Below, piece after piece: positions 43,996 through 53,200 of a stretch of DNA of 64,000 nt (position 1 is the stretch's first letter; each line of letters starts with the position of its first letter). Source of the DNA: Ferruginibacter sp050611725 (GTDB lineage Bacteria; Bacteroidota; Bacteroidia; Chitinophagales; Chitinophagaceae). The DNA is taken from NCBI RefSeq assembly GCF_050611725.1, contig NZ_JBODJB010000001.1:2480001-2544000 (forward strand). Direction: 5' to 3'. The translations under genes were made by a program, and so were the position numbers. The notes under the pieces were generated by a model that searched no databases, had not been told where the DNA came from, and was given only the letters and a program-made list of their open reading frames with translations.

Positions 43996-45174
43996 CTATA
44001 CATTTTTGATAACGATTGCACTAGCTCCCCCTCCTCCATTACAGATGGCAGCAGCGCCATATTTTCCGTTATTTTGTTTCAATACATTTATAAGTGTTAC
44101 AATGATTCTTGCACCACTACAACCTAATGGATGGCCTAAACTTACTGCACCTCCGTTCACATTAACTTTGTCAGGATCCAATTTTAATTTTTGAATATTT
44201 GCTATACCAACAACACTAAAAGCCTCATTCAATTCTACAAAATCGAGATCATCCATGTGCAACCCGGCTTTATATACTGCCTTAGGTAAAGCCATTGCAG
44301 GAGTTGTTGTAAACCATTCCGGAGCTTGTTCCGCATCGGCGTAAGAAATAATTATAGCTATTGGTTTAAGCCCCAAAGCATCAGCTTTTTCCTTACTCAT
44401 TAGTAAAAGCGCCGCTGCACCATCATTCATTGTACTTGCATTAGCTGCCGTAACTGTACCGTCTTTTATAAATGCCCCCTTTAATTCTGGTATCTTATCA
44501 AACTTAACATTAAAGGGCTCTTCATCTTTTGAAAACAAAATTGGCTCCCCTTTTTTTTGAGGGATGGCTACAGGTATGATCTCATCAACAAATCTTCCAT
44601 CATTTACGGCCGCTTGACTCCTTTTATAACTTTCAATGGCAAAAGCATCCTGTTCACCTCTGCTGATATTACATTCCTTTGCACATAACTCAGCTGCGTT
44701 GCCCATTGCATAATTATTATAAACATCTGTCAGCCCGTCCTTTGCAAGACCATCTTCAAAAACAACATTACCATACTTATTACCCCAACGCATATTCGAA
44801 GAATAGAACGGCACATTACTCATACTTTCCATTCCACCTGCAATAACAACATCTGCATCTCCTAATAAAATGCTTTGTGCTGCCTGAGTAATGGCTTTCA
44901 TTCCGCTGGCACAAACTTTATTAACGGTTGTACAATTCACATGATCGGGCAATCCGGCAAATTTCGATGCTTGTCTTGCAGGCGCCTGTCCTAATCCTGC
45001 TTGTAACACTGCTCCCATTAATACATCCTGCACCTCTTCAGGTTTTATACCGGCCTTTTCAACCGCACCTTTAATAGCAATAGCTCCTAATTGTGTAGCA
45101 GAAAAATCTTTCAGCGATCCGCCAAAACTACCAATGGGTGTACGAACTGCAGATATTATATAAACTTCTTTCAT
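43996..45174 (-). CDS. Acetyl-CoA C-acetyltransferase (thiolase)
   Basis: A 392-residue thiolase. The acyl-accepting Cys88 lies in NKVCASGMKAI, the conserved NEAF-type block in ELNEAFSVVG, the His in NGGAVSLGHPLGCSGAR, and the second Cys in AAICNGGGGASAIV. Size and motifs fit the biosynthetic (AtoB/PhaA-like) type condensing two acetyl-CoA, but the degradative type cannot be excluded. Single gene with no beta-oxidation partners nearby. Cytoplasmic. Confidence 0.95.
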   Translation of the reverse strand: MKEVYIISAVRTPIGSFGGSLKDFSATQLGAIAIKGAVEKAGIKPEEVQDVLMGAVLQAGLGQAPARQASKFAGLPDHVNCTTVNKVCASGMKAITQAAQSILLGDADVVIAGGMESMSNVPFYSSNMRWGNKYGNVVFEDGLAKDGLTDVYNNYAMGNAAELCAKECNISRGEQDAFAIESYKRSQAAVNDGRFVDEIIPVAIPQKKGEPILFSKDEEPFNVKFDKIPELKGAFIKDGTVTAANASTMNDGAAALLLMSKEKADALGLKPIAIIISYADAEQAPEWFTTTPAMALPKAVYKAGLHMDDLDFVELNEAFSVVGIANIQKLKLDPDKVNVNGGAVSLGHPLGCSGARIIVTLINVLKQNNGKYGAAAICNGGGGASAIVIKNV

Positions 45175-45266
45175 ATGGAATCATTATTTAGTCTATAAAG
45201 GTAATTTTTTGTTAGCATTATGTGTTCAATTTAGAAAGTCAATTGTATTAATTTTGAAGTTTGAAC

Positions 45267-46013
45267 ATGGACAAAAGTTTAAATAAATACATCAGCGAAA
45301 CAGGTTTCTGCTCCAGAAGAGAAGCGGATAAATATATTGAACAAGGTAGGGTTACAATCAATGATAATATTGCCAGCAAGGGAAATCGGGTAATGCCGGG
45401 TGATATTGTTGAAGTAGATGGAGAATCTTTAAAAAAGAAAGATAAAACAGTATATATTGCCCTTAATAAACCTGTAGGAATTACATGCACTACCGATCTG
45501 AAAGATAAAACCAATATCATTTCCTTTATCAATTATAAAAGCAGGATTTTCCCTATAGGGAGATTAGACAAACCTTCGGAGGGACTCATTTTTTTGACCA
45601 ATGATGGAGATATCGTCAACAAAATATTAAGGGCAGGCAACAATCACGAAAAAGAATACATCATTACTACAGATAAACCCATAACCGGAGATTTTATTTC
45701 CAAAATGAGTAATGGGGTTAAGATATTGGGCACCATAACAAAAAAGTGCTTTGTAAAGCAGGAGGGCAAAAATCGCTTTAGGATAATATTGGTTCAAGGT
45801 TTAAACAGGCAGATAAGAAGAATGTGTGAAGCATTGGGATACAATGTAGTAACATTGAAAAGAGTCAGGATAATGAATATCACTTTATCGGGTTTACAAC
45901 CGGGGAAGTGGAGGTATTTTACTACCGAAGAAGTTAAACAGCTGGAAGTACTAATAGCTAAATCGAGCAAAACCGAAGAAGCATCCGGTGATACGTTTGA
46001 GATAGGAGAATAA
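45267..46013 (+). CDS. rluF: 23S rRNA pseudouridine(2604) synthase, RluF-like
   Basis: The ATG at 45267 is preferred over a TTG two codons upstream, giving 248 residues. An N-terminal S4 RNA-binding domain (NKYISETGFCSRREADKYIEQGRVTIND) precedes the RsuA/RluB-type catalytic domain with the active-site Asp in GRLDKPSEGLIFLTNDGD and the QGLNRQIRRMCEALGYNVVTLKR block. The last residues are acidic. RluF modifies U2604 of 23S rRNA; the choice among RsuA-group enzymes rests on overall similarity. Confidence 0.88.
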   Translation: MDKSLNKYISETGFCSRREADKYIEQGRVTINDNIASKGNRVMPGDIVEVDGESLKKKDKTVYIALNKPVGITCTTDLKDKTNIISFINYKSRIFPIGRLDKPSEGLIFLTNDGDIVNKILRAGNNHEKEYIITTDKPITGDFISKMSNGVKILGTITKKCFVKQEGKNRFRIILVQGLNRQIRRMCEALGYNVVTLKRVRIMNITLSGLQPGKWRYFTTEEVKQLEVLIAKSSKTEEASGDTFEIGE

Positions 46014-46161
46014 CAATATTGTATTAAATACATTAAATGACAATATTTTTTGCATTTTCACTATCTTTATACTGCATTTTTTAAAATATTGAACTTTGTG
46101 ATCTTGGAGTTATAATGTAGGCAAATGATATTTTTAAACTGATTATTACACCTTTTTCTAT

Positions 46162-49100
46162 ATGAGGATATTGGGATCCATTTTATTTTTTCTCTTTTGT
46201 CTTTTTACCACAACGGTTACTGCTCAAACAGTTATCAATCGAGGTGACCTAGCGATCGTAGCTGTAAACGCCAATCTACCTGCCCCTAATTCCAGTCGTG
46301 ATGAAATAAGCTTTGTTTGTTTTAAAGATATTACCTCCGGCACCCAGCTACAATTGATTGATGCCGGATATGAGAACTGTGTTGCCGGACGTTGGAGCGG
46401 TGGTCAGGAAGGCGGTGCCTTATTAACAAGAACAGGTGGTACAATACCGGCAGGAACCGTTATTACTTTTAGAACAACGACCCCTTATGTCTTTCTTTCT
46501 CCGGACAATGGCTGGTCTGTTACTGACTTATTTGTACATCCAACTAATAACAATTATTCTTTACTGGCTTCGAATTTTAATATAAACCAAACGGGAGATC
46601 AAATATATATGGCTCAGGGTGGAACCTGGACCGAACAAACTGGTAGTCTCTGTACAATTAACGGAACCCGTACCTCTCCAAATGCATCATTTCCGGGAAA
46701 TGGGGGTAGAATATTATTTGGATTTTCTACAAGTAGTTCATGGTCTTCGTTTCAACAGTCATCAACAGAATCAGGTTTATTCCCGGGATTAGGTTGCTTT
46801 AGCATGGCTCCAACAAGCGGTACTGCTTACAATAAATACACAGGACCACTTACTCCAGCAACACAAACCACCTGGATCACCAGGATCAGTGATGTTAATA
46901 ATTGGTCGAGCTATGGAAGTAGTGCTACTTATACAGCTTCCGGCACCAATTATGCCGGGGGATTTTCTATGACGGTACTCCCTGGAGGAGATATTCCTAC
47001 AGCAGCATGGTCAACTCCTACTCCCATGTGCTCTACGGCAGCTAGCATTGACTTATCTACTTATATAACCGGAACTACCGGAGGAACATTTAGTGGAACA
47101 GGTGTTACTGGCAATATCTTCAATCCTTCGGGCTTAAATGGCAACTATGACATTGTCTATACAATTGTTTATAAGACATGTCCCATTAGCCAAACGAATA
47201 CTATAACGGTTAATGCTACTCCGACCCAACCAACATTAAATATTACTTCTCCTACTTGTTCAACACCAACAGGGACCGTATCAGTCAGTAGTTCAACAGC
47301 AGGATTGACTTTTAGTAATGATGGGGTAACCTATACGAATACAACAGGTGTTTTTGCAGGCATAGCGGCCGGTGCAGCATATAGTATTACAGCCAAAAGT
47401 GCAGCAGGATGTATTTCTACTGCTGCAACAGGAACCATGCCGACAGCCCCAAGCGCTCCAACTCAACCAACGGTAAGCGTTACTCCTCCAGATTGTACAA
47501 CACCTACGGGAACTATAACGGTTACAAGTACACTGACAGGTTTAACATTCAGTAGCGACGGAGCGACTTACACAAACACTACCGGAATATTTTCAAGTAT
47601 TGCCGGCGGGGCTTCTTATAGTATTACTGCAAAAAATGCGGCAGGTTGTGTATCCCCAGCTGCAACAGGAACAATGCCAACTGCTCCAAGTGCTCCAACT
47701 CAACCAACAGTGAGTACAACTCCTCCTGATTGTACAACCCCTACAGGAACAATAACAGTTACCAGTACACTAACAGGCCTAACTTTCAGTAATGATGGAG
47801 TGACTTATACAAACACTTCGGGAATGTTTTCAGGCATTGCTGCAGGTGCCTCCTATAGCATCACTGCTAAAAATGCGGCAGGATGTGTATCTCCGGCTGC
47901 AACAGGAACAATGGCTGCAGCGCCAAGCAACCCTGCACAACCTACCGTTAATGTTACAGGCCCTACATGTACCGTAACTACAGGAACTGTTACGGTTACA
48001 AGTAGTACTAGCGGACTAACCTTCAGTAATGATGGAGTGACCTATACAAATACAACTGGTATTTTTTCGGGTATCCCTGCAGGTACTTCTTACAGCATTA
48101 CTGCTAAAAACGCGGCAGGATGTGTATCATCAGCAGCAACAGGAACAATGACTGCAGCGCCGGGTGCCCCAGCCACTCCTCAATTAGATATTTTTGGGCC
48201 GGCAACTTGTACTAATCCAACAGGAACAATTAATGTTAAAAACCCTGTAGTTGGATTAACCTATAGTAACGACGGGATAAACTATACAAATACTACAGGC
48301 ATATTTACAGGCATAGCCGCCGGATCAGCTTACAGTATTACTGCAAAAAATGCAGCAGGGTGTGTTTCACTTCCAAATTCCGGCAACATGACAGCTGCCC
48401 CTGGAGAGCCTGATCAACCAACTCTTAGTATCACCCCCCCAACTTGTACAACACCAACGGGCACCATAACAGTAACGAATACACTAACGGGTTTAACATA
48501 TAGTATTGATGGAATAAATTATACAAATACAACAGGCATTTTCCCGGGAATAGTCGGCGGAACTACTTACAGCATCACTGCTAAAATTGGGACTGACTGT
48601 ATTTCTCCTGCAGCAACAGGAACAATGGCGGCAATACCAACTACTCCATCGCAACCAACTGTCAGCATTACAGATCCTACGTGCTCTACCCCAACCGGAA
48701 CCATAACTGTAACAAGTTCGTTAGCCGGCTTAACTTTTAGCAGTGATGGAATTAATTATACAAATACTACAGGTATTTTCTCAGGTATTCCTGCAGGAGC
48801 GGCCTATAGTATTACGGCGAAAAATGCAACAGGATGTATTTCAACGCCTACTACCGGAACAATGACAACGGCCCCGAGTACACCTACCCAACCAACGTTG
48901 AACATTACTCCACCAACTTGTACCATATCTACCGGAACTATAACAGTAACGAGTACACTAACAGGTTTAACATTCAGCATCGACGGAATCAATTATACTA
49001 ACACAACCGGAATTTTTAATACCGTAGCCGCAGGTACCACGTACAGTATAACAGCTAAAAATACTACAGGATGCATTTCTGCTGCAGCAACCGGAACAAT

Positions 49101-51000
49101 GCCTCCGGCTCCTGCCATTCCAACAGCACCAACTGTAGTTACTACGCCTCCAACATGTACAATATCCAAAGGAACGATAACAGTAACAAGCAGTTTGACC
49201 GGACTTACATTCAGTATCGATGGCATTAACTATACAAATACCACAGGCATTTTCAATAATCTTGCAGGTGGTGTGGCATATAGTATTACTGCTAAAAATG
49301 CAGATGGATGTATCTCTTCGGCAACTACCAACACAATGGCAGCCGCACCTGCTGTTCCTGCACAACCAACAGTAAGCACAACTCCTCCAACATGTACAAT
49401 ACCAACAGGTACTATCACGGTGACAAGTACACTAACAGGACTATCATTCAGCAATGATGGCGTGACCTATACCAACACAAGCGGAATTTTTTCCGGCATT
49501 GCTGCCAATTCCAACTATAGCATTACAGCGAAAAATGCAGCAGGATGTATTTCTATTGCGACTACTGGAACAATGGATCCTGCTCCGGCAACTCCATTAC
49601 AACCAACAGTAAGCAATACACCACCAACATGTTCAACACCTACCGGAACTATAACTGTAACAAGTACGCTAACTGGATTAACGTTCAGTAACGACGGTAT
49701 CACCTATACAAACACTACGGGCATTTTCCCTAATATAGCAGGAGGCACATCATTCAGTATTACTGCTAAAAATGCTACAGGATGTATATCTCCTGCAGCA
49801 ACAGGAACGATGGCAGCTACTCCTAACATACCTGTACAACCCGTTTTAAATATCACAGCACCTACTTGTGCTGTTTCAAATGGTGCAGTTACTGTTACCG
49901 GATCTTTGACAGGCTTAACATTTAGTAGTGATGGAATAAATTATACCAATACAACTGGCGTATTCTCACCTATTGCGGCAGGTGCAGCATATAGTATTAC
50001 ATCAAAAAATGCTGCAGGTTGTGTATCCATTCCTACAACAGGAACAATGGCTGCGATACCTACTTCACCAGCAACACCGATAGTAACAGTGACCGATCCA
50101 ACTTGTATTACACCTACAGCCACTATTACAGTTACAAATTCTACAGCAGGATTACTTTTTAGTATTGACGGAATCAATTACACAAATACAAATGGTATTT
50201 TTTCGGGTATTGCTCCGGGAACAAATTATAGTATTACGTCAAAAAATGCTGCTAGATGCGTTTCAAGTCCTGCTACCGGAACCATTGGTTCATTACCAAC
50301 ATTAACGGCACCGGTATTATCCGTTGTAAATGATTGCGGCAAATCAATCATTACAGCAACAGGTTTTTCCGGCACATTGGTATGGAGTGACGGAGGTACA
50401 GGAAACCCACGTACATTCTTAACCGCTACAGGGCCGATCACTGCTACACAAACAAGCGGTACCTGTAGCAGCCCGGCAAGTAATGCAGTTAGCACCGCCC
50501 CTGCAGTAGGCCTTGGGCCAAATTTAGGCAACGATGTATTTCTTTGTCCGGGAGAAAAAGTTGTGTTAAACCCTGGAAGCTTTGATCAATATACTTGGCA
50601 AGACAATAGTATAGGAAAAACTTTTACTGTTACTCAAAGTGGTATCTATAAAGTAACGGTAAGGAATAACTCCAGTTCATGTATTGGAAAAGATTCCGTT
50701 AAAGTAACTTATTTTGTTGCTTGTAATGATATTTATTTCCCAACCGCATTTACTCCTAATGGAGATGGACTGAATGATAAATTCGGACCATCCGGGAATT
50801 TAAATGTGGTTACCAATTACCAACTATCTATTTATAACAGATATGGAGAATTGGTATTCCGCAGTAAAAATCCTTTTGAAAAATGGGACGGCTCCCACCT
50901 AGGTATTATGGCCAATACCGGCAACTTTGTATGGCATGCAGAATTTCTGTTTAACGGGAAAGCCAGAGTACACAAGGGGAATTTAGCAATTATCAGGTAA
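46162..51000 (+). CDS. Giant repeat surface protein with gliding-motility (T9SS type B) C-terminus
   Basis: The 1612-residue product has a signal peptide ending TAQ, then an N-terminal domain (about 20-280; GDLAIVAVNANLP, SFVCFKDI, GTWTEQTG) and a linker. Thirteen tandem repeats follow (DNA 47221-50304), twelve of 79 and one of 80 residues. Each unit reads roughly PTQPT-x-x-x-T-P-P-T-C-T, PTGTITVTS, GLTFS-x-DG, YTNTTGIFSGIAAG, YSITAKNAAGC. Each has two cysteines, one near the start and one in the GC[IV]S motif. The C-terminal 95 residues (FTPNGDGLND...YNRYGELVF...WDG) are the gliding-motility-associated C-terminal domain. The pattern resembles the SprB repeat family. Likely a filamentous surface adhesin. 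Confidence 0.9.
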   Translation: MRILGSILFFLFCLFTTTVTAQTVINRGDLAIVAVNANLPAPNSSRDEISFVCFKDITSGTQLQLIDAGYENCVAGRWSGGQEGGALLTRTGGTIPAGTVITFRTTTPYVFLSPDNGWSVTDLFVHPTNNNYSLLASNFNINQTGDQIYMAQGGTWTEQTGSLCTINGTRTSPNASFPGNGGRILFGFSTSSSWSSFQQSSTESGLFPGLGCFSMAPTSGTAYNKYTGPLTPATQTTWITRISDVNNWSSYGSSATYTASGTNYAGGFSMTVLPGGDIPTAAWSTPTPMCSTAASIDLSTYITGTTGGTFSGTGVTGNIFNPSGLNGNYDIVYTIVYKTCPISQTNTITVNATPTQPTLNITSPTCSTPTGTVSVSSSTAGLTFSNDGVTYTNTTGVFAGIAAGAAYSITAKSAAGCISTAATGTMPTAPSAPTQPTVSVTPPDCTTPTGTITVTSTLTGLTFSSDGATYTNTTGIFSSIAGGASYSITAKNAAGCVSPAATGTMPTAPSAPTQPTVSTTPPDCTTPTGTITVTSTLTGLTFSNDGVTYTNTSGMFSGIAAGASYSITAKNAAGCVSPAATGTMAAAPSNPAQPTVNVTGPTCTVTTGTVTVTSSTSGLTFSNDGVTYTNTTGIFSGIPAGTSYSITAKNAAGCVSSAATGTMTAAPGAPATPQLDIFGPATCTNPTGTINVKNPVVGLTYSNDGINYTNTTGIFTGIAAGSAYSITAKNAAGCVSLPNSGNMTAAPGEPDQPTLSITPPTCTTPTGTITVTNTLTGLTYSIDGINYTNTTGIFPGIVGGTTYSITAKIGTDCISPAATGTMAAIPTTPSQPTVSITDPTCSTPTGTITVTSSLAGLTFSSDGINYTNTTGIFSGIPAGAAYSITAKNATGCISTPTTGTMTTAPSTPTQPTLNITPPTCTISTGTITVTSTLTGLTFSIDGINYTNTTGIFNTVAAGTTYSITAKNTTGCISAAATGTMPPAPAIPTAPTVVTTPPTCTISKGTITVTSSLTGLTFSIDGINYTNTTGIFNNLAGGVAYSITAKNADGCISSATTNTMAAAPAVPAQPTVSTTPPTCTIPTGTITVTSTLTGLSFSNDGVTYTNTSGIFSGIAANSNYSITAKNAAGCISIATTGTMDPAPATPLQPTVSNTPPTCSTPTGTITVTSTLTGLTFSNDGITYTNTTGIFPNIAGGTSFSITAKNATGCISPAATGTMAATPNIPVQPVLNITAPTCAVSNGAVTVTGSLTGLTFSSDGINYTNTTGVFSPIAAGAAYSITSKNAAGCVSIPTTGTMAAIPTSPATPIVTVTDPTCITPTATITVTNSTAGLLFSIDGINYTNTNGIFSGIAPGTNYSITSKNAARCVSSPATGTIGSLPTLTAPVLSVVNDCGKSIITATGFSGTLVWSDGGTGNPRTFLTATGPITATQTSGTCSSPASNAVSTAPAVGLGPNLGNDVFLCPGEKVVLNPGSFDQYTWQDNSIGKTFTVTQSGIYKVTVRNNSSSCIGKDSVKVTYFVACNDIYFPTAFTPNGDGLNDKFGPSGNLNVVTNYQLSIYNRYGELVFRSKNPFEKWDGSHLGIMANTGNFVWHAEFLFNGKARVHKGNLAIIR
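47221..50304 (+). repeat. 13 tandem ~237-bp repeats within the giant surface protein gene
   Basis: Units begin at 47221 and every 237 bases after (47458, and so on); the fifth is 240 bases. The total is exactly 13 x 237 + 3 = 3084 bases. The units are diverged at DNA level, with many synonymous differences, but the protein pattern is kept, indicating age and purifying selection on the encoded fold. Confidence 0.9.
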
Positions 51001-51763
51001 GAGACCGCTGTTTTGAAACTTCGTATAAAATAATGCCCGTTGCTACTGAAACATTCAATGATTCAAAATCTCCTGTCATGGGTATTTGAAATTGTTCGTC
51101 GCAAATTTTCATTACAGCAGGATATATCCCATGTTCTTCTCCTCCCATAACAATTGCACACGGTTCTTTTAATTCGATATCGTATAGTTTTTTCTCAGCA
51201 GTCATCTCACTTGCAAAAACCTTGATACCATTCAGATGTAATTCGTCAATGGCTTTCATTAGACTGTTAACACGACATACTGCAATTTGTTCTAATGCCC
51301 CTGCTGAAGTAAGTATCGCATCTTCATTTAAAGCCCCTACACCTTTTTCAGGAATGATGATGGCATTCACTCCAAAACAAAAAGCACTACGTGCTATACC
51401 ACCAATGTTTCTAATATCGGTAATACCATCTAATAACAAAAACAACGGCACTTCGCCTTTTTCCACTACAAAAGAAATAACATCTTGTAAATTTTGATAT
51501 TGTACTTTGCTGATAACAGCAATACATCCTTCGTGATTACTAACATTGAAACTATTAAGTTTTTCAACAGGGACCTTACTGATCGGAACAAGATTCTTTT
51601 CTGCCAGTTTTTTTATTTCGTCTATCACTTCCCCATGCACAGTACCCTGCAGGTAGATACGTTCTAATTGTTTACCTGTATTCATAGCATTGATCACAGC
51701 TGTTCGTCCGATGATCAATGTATTTTTTTTTGGCCTTTGTTGTTGCTGGCGAAATTTTTTCAT
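50993..51763 (-). CDS. rlmB: 23S rRNA (guanosine(2251)-2'-O)-methyltransferase
   Basis: A 256-residue SPOUT-class methyltransferase. It has an N-terminal RNA-binding domain (IIGRTAVINAMNTGKQLERIYL) and a knotted C-terminal domain with motif 1 LLLDGITDIRNIGGIARSAFCFG, motif 2 AIVMGGEEHGI and motif 3 SLNVSVATGIILYE. TrmH/RlmB enzymes of this size methylate G2251 of 23S rRNA; assignment to RlmB rests on the N-terminal domain. Its 3' end overlaps the convergent repeat-protein gene by 8 bases. A terminator separates it from metK. Confidence 0.93.
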   Translation of the reverse strand: MKKFRQQQQRPKKNTLIIGRTAVINAMNTGKQLERIYLQGTVHGEVIDEIKKLAEKNLVPISKVPVEKLNSFNVSNHEGCIAVISKVQYQNLQDVISFVVEKGEVPLFLLLDGITDIRNIGGIARSAFCFGVNAIIIPEKGVGALNEDAILTSAGALEQIAVCRVNSLMKAIDELHLNGIKVFASEMTAEKKLYDIELKEPCAIVMGGEEHGIYPAVMKICDEQFQIPMTGDFESLNVSVATGIILYEVSKQRSLT

Positions 51764-51793
51764 GGATCAAATTTAGTTTTAATTCAGAATAAT

Positions 51794-51829
51794 AAAAAAC
51801 CATCCCCAACAAGTTGGAGATGGTTTTTT
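51794..51829 (-). terminator. Intrinsic terminator after metK
   Basis: A two-part stem (AAAAAACCATC / GATGGTTTTTT with inner CCAAC-aa-GTTGG), followed by T's on the minus strand, 22 bases after the metK stop and 30 before the rlmB start. Confidence 0.85.
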
Positions 51830-51851
51830 AAATGTATCTATGGAAGATATA

Positions 51852-53105
51852 TTATTTTAATCCAAAAGCTTTTTTCACTTTTGGAACATAATCTAATTTT
51901 TCCCAAGTAAATAGTTCTACTTTAACTTTTTTCACTTTACCATCAGGACTAGTGAAAGTTTTTTCAACTACTTCATTCTTTCTACCCATATGACCGTAAG
52001 CTGCAGTTTCGCTGTAGATCGGTGTACGTAATTTCAAACGTTGTTCAATGAAGTAAGGACGCATATCAAAAACGCTTTCAACGATCTTACTGATCTGTCC
52101 GTCGTTCAATCCAACTTTTGCAGTACCATAAGTATTTACGTTAATAGATGTTGGTTGAGCAACACCAATTGCATAAGATACCTGTACCAATACTTCATCA
52201 GCAACACCAGCAGCTACAAGGTTTTTAGCGATGTGACGAGTAGCATAAGCAGCACTTCTATCAACTTTACTTGGATCTTTACCACTGAAAGCACCACCAC
52301 CATGAGCACCTTTACCACCATAAGTATCTACAATGATCTTACGGCCTGTTAAGCCTGTATCTCCGTGAGGACCACCAATTACAAACTTACCTGTAGGGTT
52401 GATATGATATTTGATATTTGCATTGAAAAGCTTAGCATATTTTTTATACTTCGCTTTTACTCTTGGAATCAAAATTTCGATGATATCTTTTTTGATTTTA
52501 GCTAACATTTTTGCTTCACTATCGAAATCATCATGCTGTGTAGAAACAACGATCGCATCAATACGAACCGGTTGATTGTTATCATCATACTCTAAAGTAA
52601 CCTGACTTTTAGCATCAGGACGTAAGTATTTGATCTGCTTATTCTCTCTGCGTAGTGCAGCTAATTCAATTAATATTTTATGAGCAAGATCCAAAGCTAA
52701 AGGCATATAATCATCTGTTTCGTTACTTGCATAACCAAACATCATACCTTGGTCACCGGCACCTTGTTCTTCTTTTTTCTTTCTATCCACACCTTGGTTG
52801 ATATCAGCAGACTGTTCGTGAATAGCAGAAAGGATACCACAAGATTTTGCTTCAAACATGTATTCGCTTTTTGTATATCCGATCTTTTGGATAACACCAC
52901 GAGCAATATCCTGTACATCCAAATAAGCTTTACTTTTTACTTCCCCTGCAAGTACCACCTGACCGGTAGTTACCAGAGTTTCACAAGCAACTTTACTTTG
53001 AGGATCGAACGCTAAAAAATTATCAATTAAAGCATCGCTGATCTGGTCAGCTACTTTATCCGGATGTCCTTCACTTACGGACTCTGATGTAAATAAATAA
53101 GGCAT
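51852..53105 (-). CDS. metK: S-adenosylmethionine synthetase
   Basis: The 417-residue enzyme makes SAM from methionine and ATP. SESVSEGHPDKVADQISDA at the N-terminus holds the ATP/metal-binding residues, GDQGMMFGYASNET the substrate loop, and GGGAFSGKDPSKVDRSAAY the phosphate-binding Lys/Asp block. Slightly longer than E. coli MetK, as usual in the phylum. A perfect TAnnTTTG box lies upstream. I looked for a SAM riboswitch in the leader and saw none. SAM feeds the methyltransferases and radical-SAM enzymes (LipA, BioB, RlmB) of this window. Confidence 0.97.
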   Translation of the reverse strand: MPYLFTSESVSEGHPDKVADQISDALIDNFLAFDPQSKVACETLVTTGQVVLAGEVKSKAYLDVQDIARGVIQKIGYTKSEYMFEAKSCGILSAIHEQSADINQGVDRKKKEEQGAGDQGMMFGYASNETDDYMPLALDLAHKILIELAALRRENKQIKYLRPDAKSQVTLEYDDNNQPVRIDAIVVSTQHDDFDSEAKMLAKIKKDIIEILIPRVKAKYKKYAKLFNANIKYHINPTGKFVIGGPHGDTGLTGRKIIVDTYGGKGAHGGGAFSGKDPSKVDRSAAYATRHIAKNLVAAGVADEVLVQVSYAIGVAQPTSINVNTYGTAKVGLNDGQISKIVESVFDMRPYFIEQRLKLRTPIYSETAAYGHMGRKNEVVEKTFTSPDGKVKKVKVELFTWEKLDYVPKVKKAFGLK

Positions 53106-53125
53106 GTAAATAAATTTTTGAGGTG

Positions 53126-53133
53126 CAAAGATA
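53126..53133 (-). promoter_or_regulatory. Bacteroidota -7 box (TATCTTTG) of metK
   Basis: On the minus strand TATCTTTG matches the phylum's TAnnTTTG -7 element exactly, 20 bases before the metK ATG. A matching TTG-type -33 element is not obvious. Confidence 0.45.
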
Positions 53134-53158
53134 AGATTAGTAGAGTATTTATAAGCAT

Positions 53159-53184
53159 AAAGTCCTGAGATATTTCAGGACTTT
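53159..53184 (-). terminator. Hairpin after the DUF4270 gene
   Basis: A 10-bp stem AAAGTCCTGA / TCAGGACTTT with a 6-base loop, 16 bases after the DUF4270 stop; the trailing T tract is short. It insulates metK. Confidence 0.65.
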
Positions 53185-53200
53185 ACTAATATTTTGTCAA

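Noticed and set aside
47221..50304. Periodic direct repeats considered as CRISPR
   Set aside because: 237-bp units in an open frame with diverged sequence and no spacers; clearly protein repeats.
48804..50531. Seven or so minus-strand frames of 60-130 codons opposite the 13-repeat region
   Set aside because: They recur with the 237-bp period and are shadows of the repeat protein; composition is Val/Ile-rich without motifs.
53106..53158. SAM riboswitch upstream of metK
   Set aside because: The leader is only about 50 bases, AT-rich, and shows none of the paired helices needed.
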